From Prescottella defluvii (GTDB lineage: Bacteria > Actinomycetota > Actinomycetes > Mycobacteriales > Mycobacteriaceae), in NCBI GenBank assembly GCA_029690005.1, contig CP121458.1:4917872-4981871 (forward strand): DNA of 64,000 nt. Direction: 5' to 3'. This document shows, piece after piece, positions 39,007-47,806 of the stretch (position 1 is the stretch's first letter; the number at the start of each line of letters is the position of its first letter). The translations under genes and the position numbers were made by a program. The notes under the pieces are model-generated. The model had not been told where the DNA came from. It worked only from the letters and a program-made list of their open reading frames with translations, and did no database searches.

Positions 39007-39983
39007 GCGCGATATCCAGCGACGTGCAGAAGAACTTGATGCTCTTCTCGGGCCGCGCACACCCCGAACTGGCGGAGCAGGTGGCCAAGGAACTGGACAT
39101 CAAGGTCACGCCGCAGACCGCGCGTGACTTCGCCAACGGCGAGATCTTCGTCCGGTTCGAGGAGTCGGTGCGAGGCTCGGACGCGTTCGTGCTGCAGAGC
39201 CACCCGGCACCGCTGAACCAGTGGATCATGGAGCAGTTGATCATGATCGACGCGCTCAAGCGTGGATCCGCCAAGCGCATCACCGCGGTGCTGCCGTTCT
39301 ACCCGTACGCCCGCCAGGACAAGAAGCACCGCGGCCGCGAGCCCATCTCTGCCCGCCTCATCGCCGACCTGCTCAAGACCGCGGGCGCCGACCGGATCAT
39401 CACGGTCGACCTGCACACCGATCAGATCCAGGGCTTCTTCGACGGCCCGGTCGACCACATGCACGCGCAGGGCCAGCTGGCGCAGTACGTGCGCGAGAAC
39501 TACGGCACCGACAACATCTGCGTCGTCTCCCCCGACGCCGGCCGCGTGAAGGTCGCCGAGAAGTGGGCCGACGCCCTCGACGGCGCTCCGCTCGCGTTCG
39601 TCCACAAGACGCGCGACCCGCTGGTCCCGAACCAGGTCAAGTCCAACCGCGTCGTCGGTGACGTCAGCGGCCGCACCTGTGTGCTGATCGACGACATGAT
39701 CGACACCGGCGGCACCATCGCGGGCGCGGTGGAGGTCCTCAAGAACGCCGGCGCGGGCGACGTAATCATCGCGACCACGCACGGTGTGTTCTCCGATCCG
39801 GCCGCCGAGCGCCTCGCGAACTGCGGCGCCAAGGAGGTCATCGCCACCAACACGCTGCCGATCCCGGAGGAGAAGCGGTTCCCGACGCTGACGGTGCTGT
39901 CCATCGCACCGCTGCTGGCGCGGACCATCCAGGAGGTCTTCGAGAACGGCTCGGTGACGTCCCTCTTCAACGGCATCGCCTAG
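39003..39983 (+). CDS. prs: Ribose-phosphate pyrophosphokinase
   Basis: The 326-residue enzyme makes PRPP for nucleotide, histidine, NAD and arabinan precursors. The motifs are intact: the flexible loop YPYARQDKKHRGREPISARL, the ribose/metal loop VDLHTDQIQGFFDGPVDH, and the PRPP loop LIDDMIDTGGTIAGA. It starts at GTG 39003 within the glmU stop (GTGA), the same coupling as Rv1018c-Rv1017c. Adjacent GlmU and PRPP synthesis both feed cell-wall assembly in mycolic-acid bacteria. Confidence 0.97.
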   Translation: MSAISSDVQKNLMLFSGRAHPELAEQVAKELDIKVTPQTARDFANGEIFVRFEESVRGSDAFVLQSHPAPLNQWIMEQLIMIDALKRGSAKRITAVLPFYPYARQDKKHRGREPISARLIADLLKTAGADRIITVDLHTDQIQGFFDGPVDHMHAQGQLAQYVRENYGTDNICVVSPDAGRVKVAEKWADALDGAPLAFVHKTRDPLVPNQVKSNRVVGDVSGRTCVLIDDMIDTGGTIAGAVEVLKNAGAGDVIIATTHGVFSDPAAERLANCGAKEVIATNTLPIPEEKRFPTLTVLSIAPLLARTIQEVFENGSVTSLFNGIA

Positions 39984-39994
39984 TTTCGTTCCAC

Positions 39995-40035
39995 CGCCCG
40001 TGCCCGGTTCGCCCTTGGCGTGCCGGGCGCGGGCG
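39995..40035 (+). terminator. Hairpin terminator after prs
   Basis: Thirteen-base arms CGCCCGTGCCCGG and CCGGGCGCGGGCG pair with one G-U around a 15-base loop, 12 bases after the prs stop, followed by TAGTGTTTCC. It lies just upstream of the next gene, whose start is at 40049, so it may attenuate rather than fully stop transcription. Confidence 0.6.
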
Positions 40036-40048
40036 TAGTGTTTCCGGC

Positions 40049-40684
40049 GTGTTCTCCGGTTTCCCAACCACCGCACTGGACTTCTACGAGGACCTCGAGG
40101 CCGACAACAGCAAGGCCTTCTGGACCTCCCACAAAGCGATCTACGACACCGACGTGCGTGTGCCGATGGTCGAGCTGCTGACCGAACTCGAACCGGAGTT
40201 CGGTTCCGGCAAGGTCTTCCGCCCCTACCGCGACGTCCGGTTCGCGAAGGACAAGTCGCCGTACAAGACCCATCAGGGCGGGTTCGTCGAGGCGTGCCCG
40301 GGTGTCGGTTTCTACGTCCAGGTCGACGCGTCCGGGTTGTTCGTGGCCGGCGGCTACTACTCGCACACCCCCGAGCAACTCGCGCGCTACCGCGAGGCCG
40401 TCGACGACGAGCGCCGCGGACGCGCTCTGCAGCGCGTCGTGCGCAAGCTCGAATCGGGCGGCTACGACATCGGCGGCGACCGCCTCGCGACCCGCCCGCG
40501 GGGTGTCGCGGCCGACCATCCACGCATCGAACTGCTCCGGCACCGATCGCTGACGGCCGCGTCGAATCTGGGGTGTCCCGACTGGCTCGGCACGAGCGAG
40601 GCGGCCGATCACGTGCGGGTCGCCTGGCATGCGATGAGCCCCCTCGTCGACTGGTTCACGCACGCGTTCGGCGTGAACGCGTGA
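40049..40684 (+). CDS. DUF2461 (TIGR02453) protein
   Basis: The 211-residue protein has the conserved FSGFPTTALDFYEDLEADNSK start, KVFRPYRDVRFAKDKSPYKT and the GGYYSHTPEQLARYREAV segment of DUF2461. The family is widespread, soluble and uncharacterised. It starts with GTG at 40049. The stop is followed by about 140 bases before the next gene. No regulatory hints are visible. Confidence 0.9.
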   Translation: MFSGFPTTALDFYEDLEADNSKAFWTSHKAIYDTDVRVPMVELLTELEPEFGSGKVFRPYRDVRFAKDKSPYKTHQGGFVEACPGVGFYVQVDASGLFVAGGYYSHTPEQLARYREAVDDERRGRALQRVVRKLESGGYDIGGDRLATRPRGVAADHPRIELLRHRSLTAASNLGCPDWLGTSEAADHVRVAWHAMSPLVDWFTHAFGVNA

Positions 40685-40825
40685 TCAGGGCCCGGAGCGG
40701 AGAACGCGTGTGGCACAAGACTTTGCCGCTACCGACCGGTACCGAACATGAGTTTGGTCACGCGCGGCGGCAAAAGTGGACCTCGGTGTAGCCGGACGCG
40801 GAGCGGTGCCCTATTGTGGCTCGTC

Positions 40826-41506
40826 GTGATCGACGCGCAGACCCTGGAAAGCCCAGCCGCAGGACCTGAAATCTCGAACAGTCAAACAGTTCGCCGATGG
40901 ACTCCCGGATCTTGTGTGTGGTGCGGAAGCGACAATTCGATCGAGGAGTTCCGCAACGAACCGCGCTGCGGAACGTGCCGCGAGCACGAGAGCGTCATCG
41001 ACGAGGCCCGTAAGTTCATGGGCATGTACGGCCTGCGCCCGATCGGCGGCACCCTGCAGTCGGACGACGACGAAGAGCGCGAGTGGCGAGTGGCCGCCCG
41101 TGACGCCCGCGCGGCCCTCAACGGCATCCGTCTGGCCGAGCCGCCGGACCCGGCCCTCGTCCGCAAGTCGATGCGCCCCAAGGCCGCTCGTATCGTCAGC
41201 GCCTTCGACGCAGCGGACGCGCCGGCCCGCAAGGCACCTGCCCGTCCCCGTACGGCGCCGTCCGCTCCGGCACCCACGCCGACGGCGGCCGTCGCACCGG
41301 CGAAGAAGCTCGACGTCGCGGCGCTCGAGGAGCGTGTGACGGGTCTGCTGGACCAGCTCACCAAGGTCGACGCCCAGATCCAGCTCGCCGAGGCCGCCCA
41401 GGGCCTCGCCGCGCGTGCCCGGCTCAACGATCTCAACAGCCAGAAGGCGACCGTTCTCCGCACTCTCGCAGCGCTGGAGAAGGCCCGCCGCAGCGCGGGC
41501 GCGTAG
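40826..41506 (+). CDS. Zinc-ribbon and coiled-coil protein, unknown function
   Basis: A 226-residue protein without a family that I can name. Near residues 30-55 it has CVWCGSDNSIEEFRNEPRCG followed by TC, that is CxxC-N15-CxxC, a probable zinc ribbon. A middle helical part (EREWRVAARDARAALNGI) follows, then an Ala/Pro-rich linker (PARPRTAPSAPAPTPTAA), then a C-terminal coiled coil (LEERVTGLLDQLTKVDAQIQ). Zinc ribbons of this kind bind nucleic acid or protein. I place the start at GTG 40826, giving VIDAQTLESPAAGPEIS; an upstream ATG in frame adds an unlikely leader. It is followed closely by a GNAT gene. Confidence 0.65.
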   Translation: MIDAQTLESPAAGPEISNSQTVRRWTPGSCVWCGSDNSIEEFRNEPRCGTCREHESVIDEARKFMGMYGLRPIGGTLQSDDDEEREWRVAARDARAALNGIRLAEPPDPALVRKSMRPKAARIVSAFDAADAPARKAPARPRTAPSAPAPTPTAAVAPAKKLDVAALEERVTGLLDQLTKVDAQIQLAEAAQGLAARARLNDLNSQKATVLRTLAALEKARRSAGA

Positions 41507-41522
41507 GGACACACTGCTCGAC

Positions 41523-42038
41523 ATGTTCGTCCGCGACGCCACCCCCGAAGATCTGCCCGACATCCTCGAGATCCACAACGAGGCGATCGCCAACTCCACG
41601 GCGATCTGGGACGAGACACCCGCCGACCTCGACGAGCGGCGGTCGTGGTTCGACGACCGCCGCCGTCACGGCTTCCCGATCCTGGTCGCGGACATCGACG
41701 GCCGGGTCGCCGGGTACGCGTCGTACGGGGTGTGGCGACCCAAGAACGGCTACCGCCACACCGTCGAGAACTCGGTGTACGTGCACGCCGACTTCCACCG
41801 CCGCGGCATCGCGACGACCCTGATGACCGAACTGATCGCGCGGGCCCGCGCCGGCGGCGTCCACGTGATCGTCGCCAGCGTCGAAGCGTCCAACACCACG
41901 TCGATCGCCCTTCACGAGCGCTTCGGTTTCCGGGTGGTCGCCCAGATGCCGGAGGTGGGGCGGAAGTTCGGCCGATGGCTGGACATGACCTACCTGCAGC
42001 TGACGCTGCCCGATCCGTACGCGGACGCGGACGCCTAG
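41523..42038 (+). CDS. GNAT acetyltransferase, phosphinothricin/Met-sulfoximine type
   Basis: A 171-residue N-acetyltransferase. The series FVRDATPEDLPDILEIHNEA, ENSVYVHADFHRRGIATTLM (the acetyl-CoA loop is HRRGIATTL) and ASNTTSIALHERFGFRVV, then GRKFGRWLDMTYLQL, is the Pat/Bar/MddA pattern, whose natural substrates include methionine sulfone and sulfoximine. The ATG at 41523 lies 16 bases after the preceding gene. It converges on egtD with stops touching. Actual herbicide acetylation cannot be inferred. Confidence 0.9.
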   Translation: MFVRDATPEDLPDILEIHNEAIANSTAIWDETPADLDERRSWFDDRRRHGFPILVADIDGRVAGYASYGVWRPKNGYRHTVENSVYVHADFHRRGIATTLMTELIARARAGGVHVIVASVEASNTTSIALHERFGFRVVAQMPEVGRKFGRWLDMTYLQLTLPDPYADADA

Positions 42039-43011
42039 TCAGCCACGACGGGCACAGACCAGCGCGAACCGGTTTTCGGCGTCCGTCCAAGTCTGGACGT
42101 CGTCGAATCCGGCGGCCGCGAGTTCTCCACGGATGCCGTCCTCCCGGAACTTGGCGGAGATCTCGGTCCGCATCTGCTCCCCCGAGCCGAACGGCACGAC
42201 GAGGCCGAGATCCGGTATGCGCACCGTCATCTCGGACGTCGCCTCGAGCCGCATCTCGATCCACTCGTTGCCCGGATCCCACACGGCGACGTGCCGGAAC
42301 CGGTCCAAGTCGAAATCGGCTCCCAACTGTTTGTTCAACACGGACAGCACGTTGAGGTCGAACTGCGCGGTGACTCCGGCCGCGTCGTCGTAGGCCGGCA
42401 CCAGCACCGCAGGATCGGTCACCAGCGCGACGCCGAGCAGCAGGTGCTCCCCCGGTTCGAGGACGTCGACGATCCCGGCGAGGAACTCGCGGCGCTCGTC
42501 GGGGACGAGGTTGCCGAGGGTGCCGCCCAGGAACGCGATCATCCGCCGACCGCCGCCGGGCAGGTGGTGCAGCGACTCGGTGAAGTCGCCGACCACCCCG
42601 TGCACGCCGATCTCCGGGAACTCCTTCGCGATCCGACGGGTGGCGTCGCGCAGCGCGCTCTCCGATACGTCCTGCGGGACGTACCGCTCCAGCGATCCCC
42701 GCACACCCAGCTCCTCGAGCAGCAGCCGCGTCTTCTCCGACGACCCCGACCCGAGTTCGACGAGGATCTCCGGCACCGCGACGTCGGCGATCTCGCGCGC
42801 GTGGGCCTCGAGCAGCGCCCGCTCGGTGCGCGTCGGGTAGTACTCGGGCAGCCGGGTGATCCGCTCGAACAAGCTCGCTGCCGCGAGCGTCGTAGAACCA
42901 TTTGGGCGGCAACCACTTGGGCGACGAGGTCAGCCCCCGCGCGGCGTCCGACCGCAGTGCCGCGGTCAACTGCTCGGGTGCGATGTGGACCTCGAGGGTC
43001 GGTGCGCTCAT
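42039..43011 (-). CDS. egtD: L-histidine N-alpha-methyltransferase EgtD (frameshifted)
   Basis: The 323-residue SAM enzyme converts histidine to hercynine, the first committed ergothioneine step. Key parts are KWLPPKWFYDARGSELFE (after repair), the SAM site LVELGSGSSEKTRLLLE, YVPQDVSESALRD and MIAFLGGTLGNLVPDERREF. One extra T near 42870 (GAGCTTGTTCGAG, where GAGCTGTTCGAG is expected) splits the first 43 residues from the rest. It is the last gene of the minus-strand egtABCD cluster, 37 bases after egtC. The start is ATG at 43011. Confidence 0.94.
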
Positions 43012-43048
43012 TCCTCTCCCATCTGAAACGTTCGTTCTCGAATGACGC

Positions 43049-43777
43049 TCAGAGCGGGGTGTTGATCAGGTGGCCCGGTCGCGCGGTGACGAGGTGCCCG
43101 TCGGGGATCTCCTTCCAGTTGTGGTTCCGGTCGTACGGTTCGGAGCTCAGGACGGCGCGGTCGTCGTCGACGAGTGCCGACAACGAGTGGTCCCACGTCG
43201 TGGCCCACAGCTGCCGACCGTCCCCGAGCAACATGTTGAGCCTCGATCCGGGTGCGGCATCGACCACGAGCTGCGTGACCTGGATCAGCGCGACCTCCGG
43301 ACTGTTCTCCCGCAACGCGTCCCGGACGAGCAGCCACAGCAGCGCCGAATCGGTGGGCGCCTCCAGTCCCAGCAGGTCGACGGTCGGCAGTACCTGCGCC
43401 GGCTCCGCCATCGATTCGGGCCAGCCGACGATCCGACCGTCGTGACTGAACGCCCAGTGCCCCGACATGAACGGTGCGCACGCGCTGCGTTCGACCGGCA
43501 TCCCGACCGTCGCCGAACGGATCGCCGCGAGCACCGCGTGCGAACGGACCCGCGAGAGCATCTCGGGCAGTGCGGGATCCGACCAGATCGGCATCGCGCT
43601 GCGGTACCGGGACAGCGTCGGCCCCCACCACGCCGCACCGAACCCGTCGGCGTTGATCGTGCCGCCGCCGCGCATGTCGCGCGGGTCCCACGACTGCCGC
43701 AGCAGCGAGAACTCCCCCGCTGTGATCACCTCACGCACCGAGCGCGTCGGACCGACGTAGCCCAGGTGTCGACACAT
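43049..43777 (-). CDS. egtC: Gamma-glutamyl-hercynylcysteine S-oxide hydrolase EgtC
   Basis: The 242-residue class II glutamine amidotransferase-type (Ntn) hydrolase removes the gamma-glutamyl group in ergothioneine synthesis. The N-terminal MCRHLGYVGP puts the nucleophile at Cys2 after Met removal, and GGGTINADGFGAAWW and the SHDGRIVGWP segment complete the amidase site. Its ATG at 43777 overlaps the egtB TGA by one base (TGATG), so the two are translationally coupled. The frame is intact. Confidence 0.95.
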   Translation of the reverse strand: MCRHLGYVGPTRSVREVITAGEFSLLRQSWDPRDMRGGGTINADGFGAAWWGPTLSRYRSAMPIWSDPALPEMLSRVRSHAVLAAIRSATVGMPVERSACAPFMSGHWAFSHDGRIVGWPESMAEPAQVLPTVDLLGLEAPTDSALLWLLVRDALRENSPEVALIQVTQLVVDAAPGSRLNMLLGDGRQLWATTWDHSLSALVDDDRAVLSSEPYDRNHNWKEIPDGHLVTARPGHLINTPL

Positions 43778-45070
43778 CAGACGTACCTCGCGCAGCGGAA
43801 ACCGGCGAAGATCTGGCGCCTGATCGGGCGGTCCCAGTTCCGGAACGTGCCCCGGCACGCCACCGGATCCGTCCCGAACGATCCGCCGCGCAGCACGCGG
43901 TAGTCGCCGCCGAAGAACACCTCCGAGTACTCCCGGTACGGGAACACCTCGAAGCCCGGGTACCCGGTGAACGGTGACGACGTCCACTCCCACACGTCGC
44001 CGATCAGCTGGTGCACGCCCGCCGCGGACGCGCCCTTCGGATAGGACCCGACCGGGGCGGGGCCGAGATGCCGCTGCCCGAGATTCGCACGTCTGTGGTC
44101 GGGATCTTCGTCACCCCACGGGAACCTGCGCGAGCGTCCACTGGCCGGATGCCACCGCGCCGCCTTCTCCCACTCGGCCTCGGTGGGCAGCCGTTTGCCG
44201 GCCCACCGCGCGTACGCCTGCGCCTCGAACCAGCAGACGTGCAACACCGGCGCCTCCGGCGGCACCGGCTCGAGCACCCCGAACCGCTGCCGCCACCAGT
44301 GCCCACCGCCGTCGCCGATCCAGAACTGCGGCGCCTTCGAGCCCGGCTTCGAGACGGTGCCGCCATCCGCGCGCGCTCCACAGTTCCCTGCGCTGGTAGC
44401 CGCCGTCCTCGATGAACGTCGTGTAGTCGGCATTGCTCACCGGGACGGTGTCGATCGCGAACTCGTCGACGAACACCCGGTGTGCGGGCCGCTCGTTGTC
44501 GAGTGCCCACGGGTCGTCGGAAGTGCCCATCATGAATTCGCCCGCCGGGATGACGACTTCGGGTTCGATCACGGGTGCGACGTCGACGACGATCGGCGGC
44601 GCTTTCAGCACCGCCGGTCCAGCGCGCAGCTGGTGCGTCGCGAGCATCGTCTCGTCGTGCTGCTGCTCGTGCTGCGCGATCATCGCGAATGCGAACCCGT
44701 TCTCCTCGAGTCGACTTCCGCGAAACCTGCTCGCGTCCAACACGTCCCACACCTTGTCCCGAACCTCTCCCACGTAGCGTCGGGCCTCGGCGGGACCGAG
44801 TAGCGGCAGCGTCGGACGCGTCGAGCGGGTGTGCTTGAAGGCGTCGTACAACTCGTCGATGTCGCTGCGCACCGCGTCGCGACCGCCGACGTCGCGGACC
44901 AGCCACAGCTCCTCCTGGTTCCCGATGTGGGCAAGGTCCCACACCAGCGGGCTCATCAGCGGCGAGTGCTGCGCCACGAGGTCGGGATCGTCGACGCTGT
45001 CGGTGAGGGTGACGGTGCGCCGTCGGGCCCGCGACAGCGCCGCCTCGAGCTGTTCGCGCAGGCCGTTCAC
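43777..45070 (-). CDS. egtB: Hercynine oxygenase (sulfoxide synthase) EgtB (frameshifted)
   Basis: The non-heme iron enzyme of 430 residues joins hercynine and gamma-glutamylcysteine with O2. The DinB-like N-terminal domain carries the iron ligands His48 in DLAHIGNQEE and His134/His138 in QHEQQHDET (the HX3HXE motif). The C-terminal formylglycine-generating-enzyme-like domain shows GEFMMGTSDDPWALDNE, VCWFEAQAYARWAGKRLP and GDVWEWTSSPF. An extra base in CTTCGAG at 44335-44341 (CTCGAG expected) breaks the frame at GLEAPQFW. The GTG start at 45070 overlaps the egtA stop. Confidence 0.95.
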
Positions 45071-46291
45071 ATCGACTCCCCGCCGGGGCGCTCGCCGCGG
45101 CGGCACCGCCGGGCCGCCGTGGCCAGCTCCAACGCGAGCACGCGGTCCGGCGCGCAATCGGCCGCGAGCTCGAGCAACGCGACCGCACCGCCGCGCAGGT
45201 CCTCGTCGGCGAGCCCGGCGCGGGCCGCATCCCACCACCGGCCGCGGGTCGGCAGCGCGACGTCGACGGCCTCCGGCGCGGTCAGCAGCGCCTCGAGCGC
45301 CGCCACCGGCACCCGCCACCGGTCGCCCGGCTGGGCGTCGAAGTACCGCACCTCGAGGTGGCCGACCGCCCGTACCGCGGGGAACACCGTCGTCAGGTGG
45401 TAGTCGAGGTCGGCGTGCGTCGGCCGCCGACCGAGTTCGTCGTCGAGCGCGCCGTCGATCCAGTCCCCGAACGTCGCGCCGGGCGGAGCCGTCCAGCACG
45501 GTCCGTCACGCCGCACGCACAGCAACGGGACGTCGAGTACCCAGCGCGCGTAGTCGCCGATCGGGTCCACCGAGAACTCCCCGGATTCCGACGGCCCGCT
45601 CGTGCGGGACCGATCGAGCTCGAGCCACGTCCGCATCCGCTGCGACGCCCAGTCCCCGGGGGATGCCGCGCAGCCGCGGCGAGCACGCGAACGCGGCGAC
45701 CAGGGCGGGCCCGACGGTGTGCAGCAGGTTCCATCGCCGGGCGACGTCCGCGGTGTCGGCGCCCGCGTCGACGCTCACCTGCACGGCCGCGGTGTTGCAC
45801 ATCATGAGCTTGCCGAACGGCCCGATGTCCTCGAACCGCTCCTCCATCGCCCGGTAGCGCGGCAGCTGGAGCAGCCGCTGCGCGGTCCGCCGGGAATCGG
45901 CCGCGTGTGCGCGCGTGGTGATGGAGCGGGTCGAGAGGAGCTCGCGCAGGGTTCGTTCGTCGGAGGCGAGGGCGTCGCAGAGCGCGACGGCGCTGTCGCG
46001 GGGGGCGCTGGAGAGTTCGATCTGACCGCCGGGTTCGATGGTGACGAGGCTGCCGGAGGGCAGCGGGCACGCGGGCGAGTCGAAGACGAGAGACCGCGGG
46101 GCATGAGGCCCGAGAGCTGCGGCGATGGATGCTAGGTCGGGGCGGGTCGACGAGGGACTTCGGTGTTCGGTGAGCCATTCGAGTTCGGCACCGATCAGCC
46201 TCGGCGGCCCCAGCTTGAAGCACACGCCGCCGACGTAGGACTCTGCTGCGGGGCGTGAGCTGAGACAGGTGGACTCGACTGCGACAACCAT
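45067..46291 (-). CDS. egtA: Glutamate-cysteine ligase EgtA (frameshifted)
   Basis: A 408-residue GCS2-type ligase making gamma-glutamylcysteine, the sulfur donor for EgtB. It begins MVVAVESTCLSSRPAAESYV with GGGAGGA upstream of the ATG at 46291. Core motifs are IEPGGQIELSSAP, ERFEDIGPFGKLMMCNTAAV and QVSVDAGA. Two bases appear to be lost in a CCCCCGGGG block near 45662; with IPPGDWASQ restored the frame continues RMRTWLELDRSRT to the stop overlapping egtB. It is the first gene of egtABCD. The promoter must lie in the 87 bases shared with the divergent egtE-like gene. Confidence 0.92.
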
Positions 46292-46378
46292 GCCATCCTC
46301 CCCTCGGGAGCGGTCGAGCGTCCTTCTCGAGGGTAGAGCCCGCTCCCCGTCGTCGCTACCGATCGGGAGGATTGGCCG

Positions 46379-47581
46379 ATGCTCGACCTCGAACGGCTCA
46401 GACGCGACACCCCGGGATGTCTGGAACGGGTGTTTCTCGACAGCGCGGGATCGTCGCTGCCGCCGCAGCCGGTACTGGCGACGGTGATCGGACACCTGCG
46501 CCGCGAGGCCGAGGTCGGCGGCTACGTCGCGGCCGCCGAACGGGCCGACGACCTCGCCGCGGTGCGCTCGTCACTGGCCGAACTGATCGGTGCGCAGCCG
46601 CAGGACATCGCCCTCATGGACAGTGCCACCCGGGCCTGGAGCGAATTCGTGGCAGCTGTCAGGTTCGCGCCGGGCGACCGGATCCTGATCTCCCAGGTGG
46701 AGTACGCCAGCAACGCGATCACCGCGCTGCATCGGGCCCGCGCGACGGGCGCGACGGTCGAGGCCGTCCCGAGTGACCCGAGCGGCCGGATCGACGTCGA
46801 GGCCCTCGAACGGATGCTCGACGATCGCGTCCGATTGGTGTCGTTGGTCCACGTCCCGACCAACGGTGGGTTGATCAATCCGGTCCGGGAGGTGGTCGAG
46901 CTGGCACACCGCCACGGCGCGCTGGTGTTGCTGGACGCGTGCCAGTCGGTGGGACAGGTCCCCATCGACGTCGGCGGCCTCGGAGTGGACGCACTGTCCG
47001 CTACCGGCCGCAAGTGGCTGCGCGGCCCCCGGGGAACCGGATTCCTCTACGTGCGTGGAGAACTCGCGGGATCACTGGATCCCACGGCGCTGGATCTGCA
47101 CGGCGCCGAGTGGACCGGACCCGACGCGTACCGGCCGGCGCCGGACGCGCAACGATTCGAGTTGTGGGAGTGCGACGTCGCTGCTCGACTCGGGCTGGGC
47201 GCGGCGGCCGACTATCTTCTCGGCATCGGAATCGATTACGCCGCAAACGCTGTCGCCGATCGTGCCGAGCGAATGCGCGGTGGTCTCGGCGACCTCGAAG
47301 GTGTGACGGTCCGCGATCTCGGTACCGACCGCTGCGGCATCGTGACCTTCACCGTCGACGGAGTCGATCCGACGAGTGTTCGAGAACAGCTGGCGCGCAA
47401 CGCCGTGACGGTGACGGTGAGCGGCCGGTCGTCGACACTGCTCGACATGAGCGCCCGCGGGCTCGACGCCGTCGTGCGCGCGTCCGCGCACTACTTCGTG
47501 TCCGACAGCGACATCGACCGATTCCTGGCGGCGGTAGCGCGCCTCGAAGTGAACCTCTCGTCACATCCGACTCTCCGGTAA
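46379..47581 (+). CDS. egtE: Class V aminotransferase-fold lyase, EgtE-like
   Basis: A 400-residue fold-type-I PLP protein. SATGRKWLRGPRGTGFLYVR carries the PLP lysine, LLDACQSVGQVPIDV the PLP-binding Asp, and FLDSAGSSLPPQPVL the N-terminal substrate region. EgtE is the PLP lyase that releases ergothioneine from hercynylcysteine sulfoxide. In mycobacteria egtE is the fifth gene of the operon; here this gene faces away from egtA across 87 bases. The assignment rests on fold plus location; cysteine desulfurase-like activity is the alternative. The frame is intact. Confidence 0.78.
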   Translation: MLDLERLRRDTPGCLERVFLDSAGSSLPPQPVLATVIGHLRREAEVGGYVAAAERADDLAAVRSSLAELIGAQPQDIALMDSATRAWSEFVAAVRFAPGDRILISQVEYASNAITALHRARATGATVEAVPSDPSGRIDVEALERMLDDRVRLVSLVHVPTNGGLINPVREVVELAHRHGALVLLDACQSVGQVPIDVGGLGVDALSATGRKWLRGPRGTGFLYVRGELAGSLDPTALDLHGAEWTGPDAYRPAPDAQRFELWECDVAARLGLGAAADYLLGIGIDYAANAVADRAERMRGGLGDLEGVTVRDLGTDRCGIVTFTVDGVDPTSVREQLARNAVTVTVSGRSSTLLDMSARGLDAVVRASAHYFVSDSDIDRFLAAVARLEVNLSSHPTLR

Positions 47582-47764
47582 CGATTCAGACAACTATTTC
47601 GCAATGCTTACATAACTCGCGGTCGCCCCGCGCCCAGTTGTCGCCGCCCCCGCCCGCCGCACCGATGCTGTCAATTCGTGTTCCATCCGATCCGCAGACC
47701 GGGAAGTTCGTTCCCGCTGTGCGGGAACTGTGTGCCAATGAGCATTCCATCCAGGTAAATGATC

Positions 47765-47775
47765 TGTGTCACACA
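47765..47775. promoter_or_regulatory. Small palindrome upstream of the FAD dehydrogenase gene
   Basis: TGTGTCACACA, two perfect five-base arms about a central base, lies 32 bases before the ATG at 47807 in an AT-richer patch. The size and position fit an operator, for example for a GntR or CRP-like regulator. No regulator is adjacent. The rest of the 225-base gap after egtE shows nothing that I can name. Confidence 0.3.
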
Positions 47776-47806
47776 ATTGTTCGCGTATTCGTGAGAGGAC
47801 GACCGT

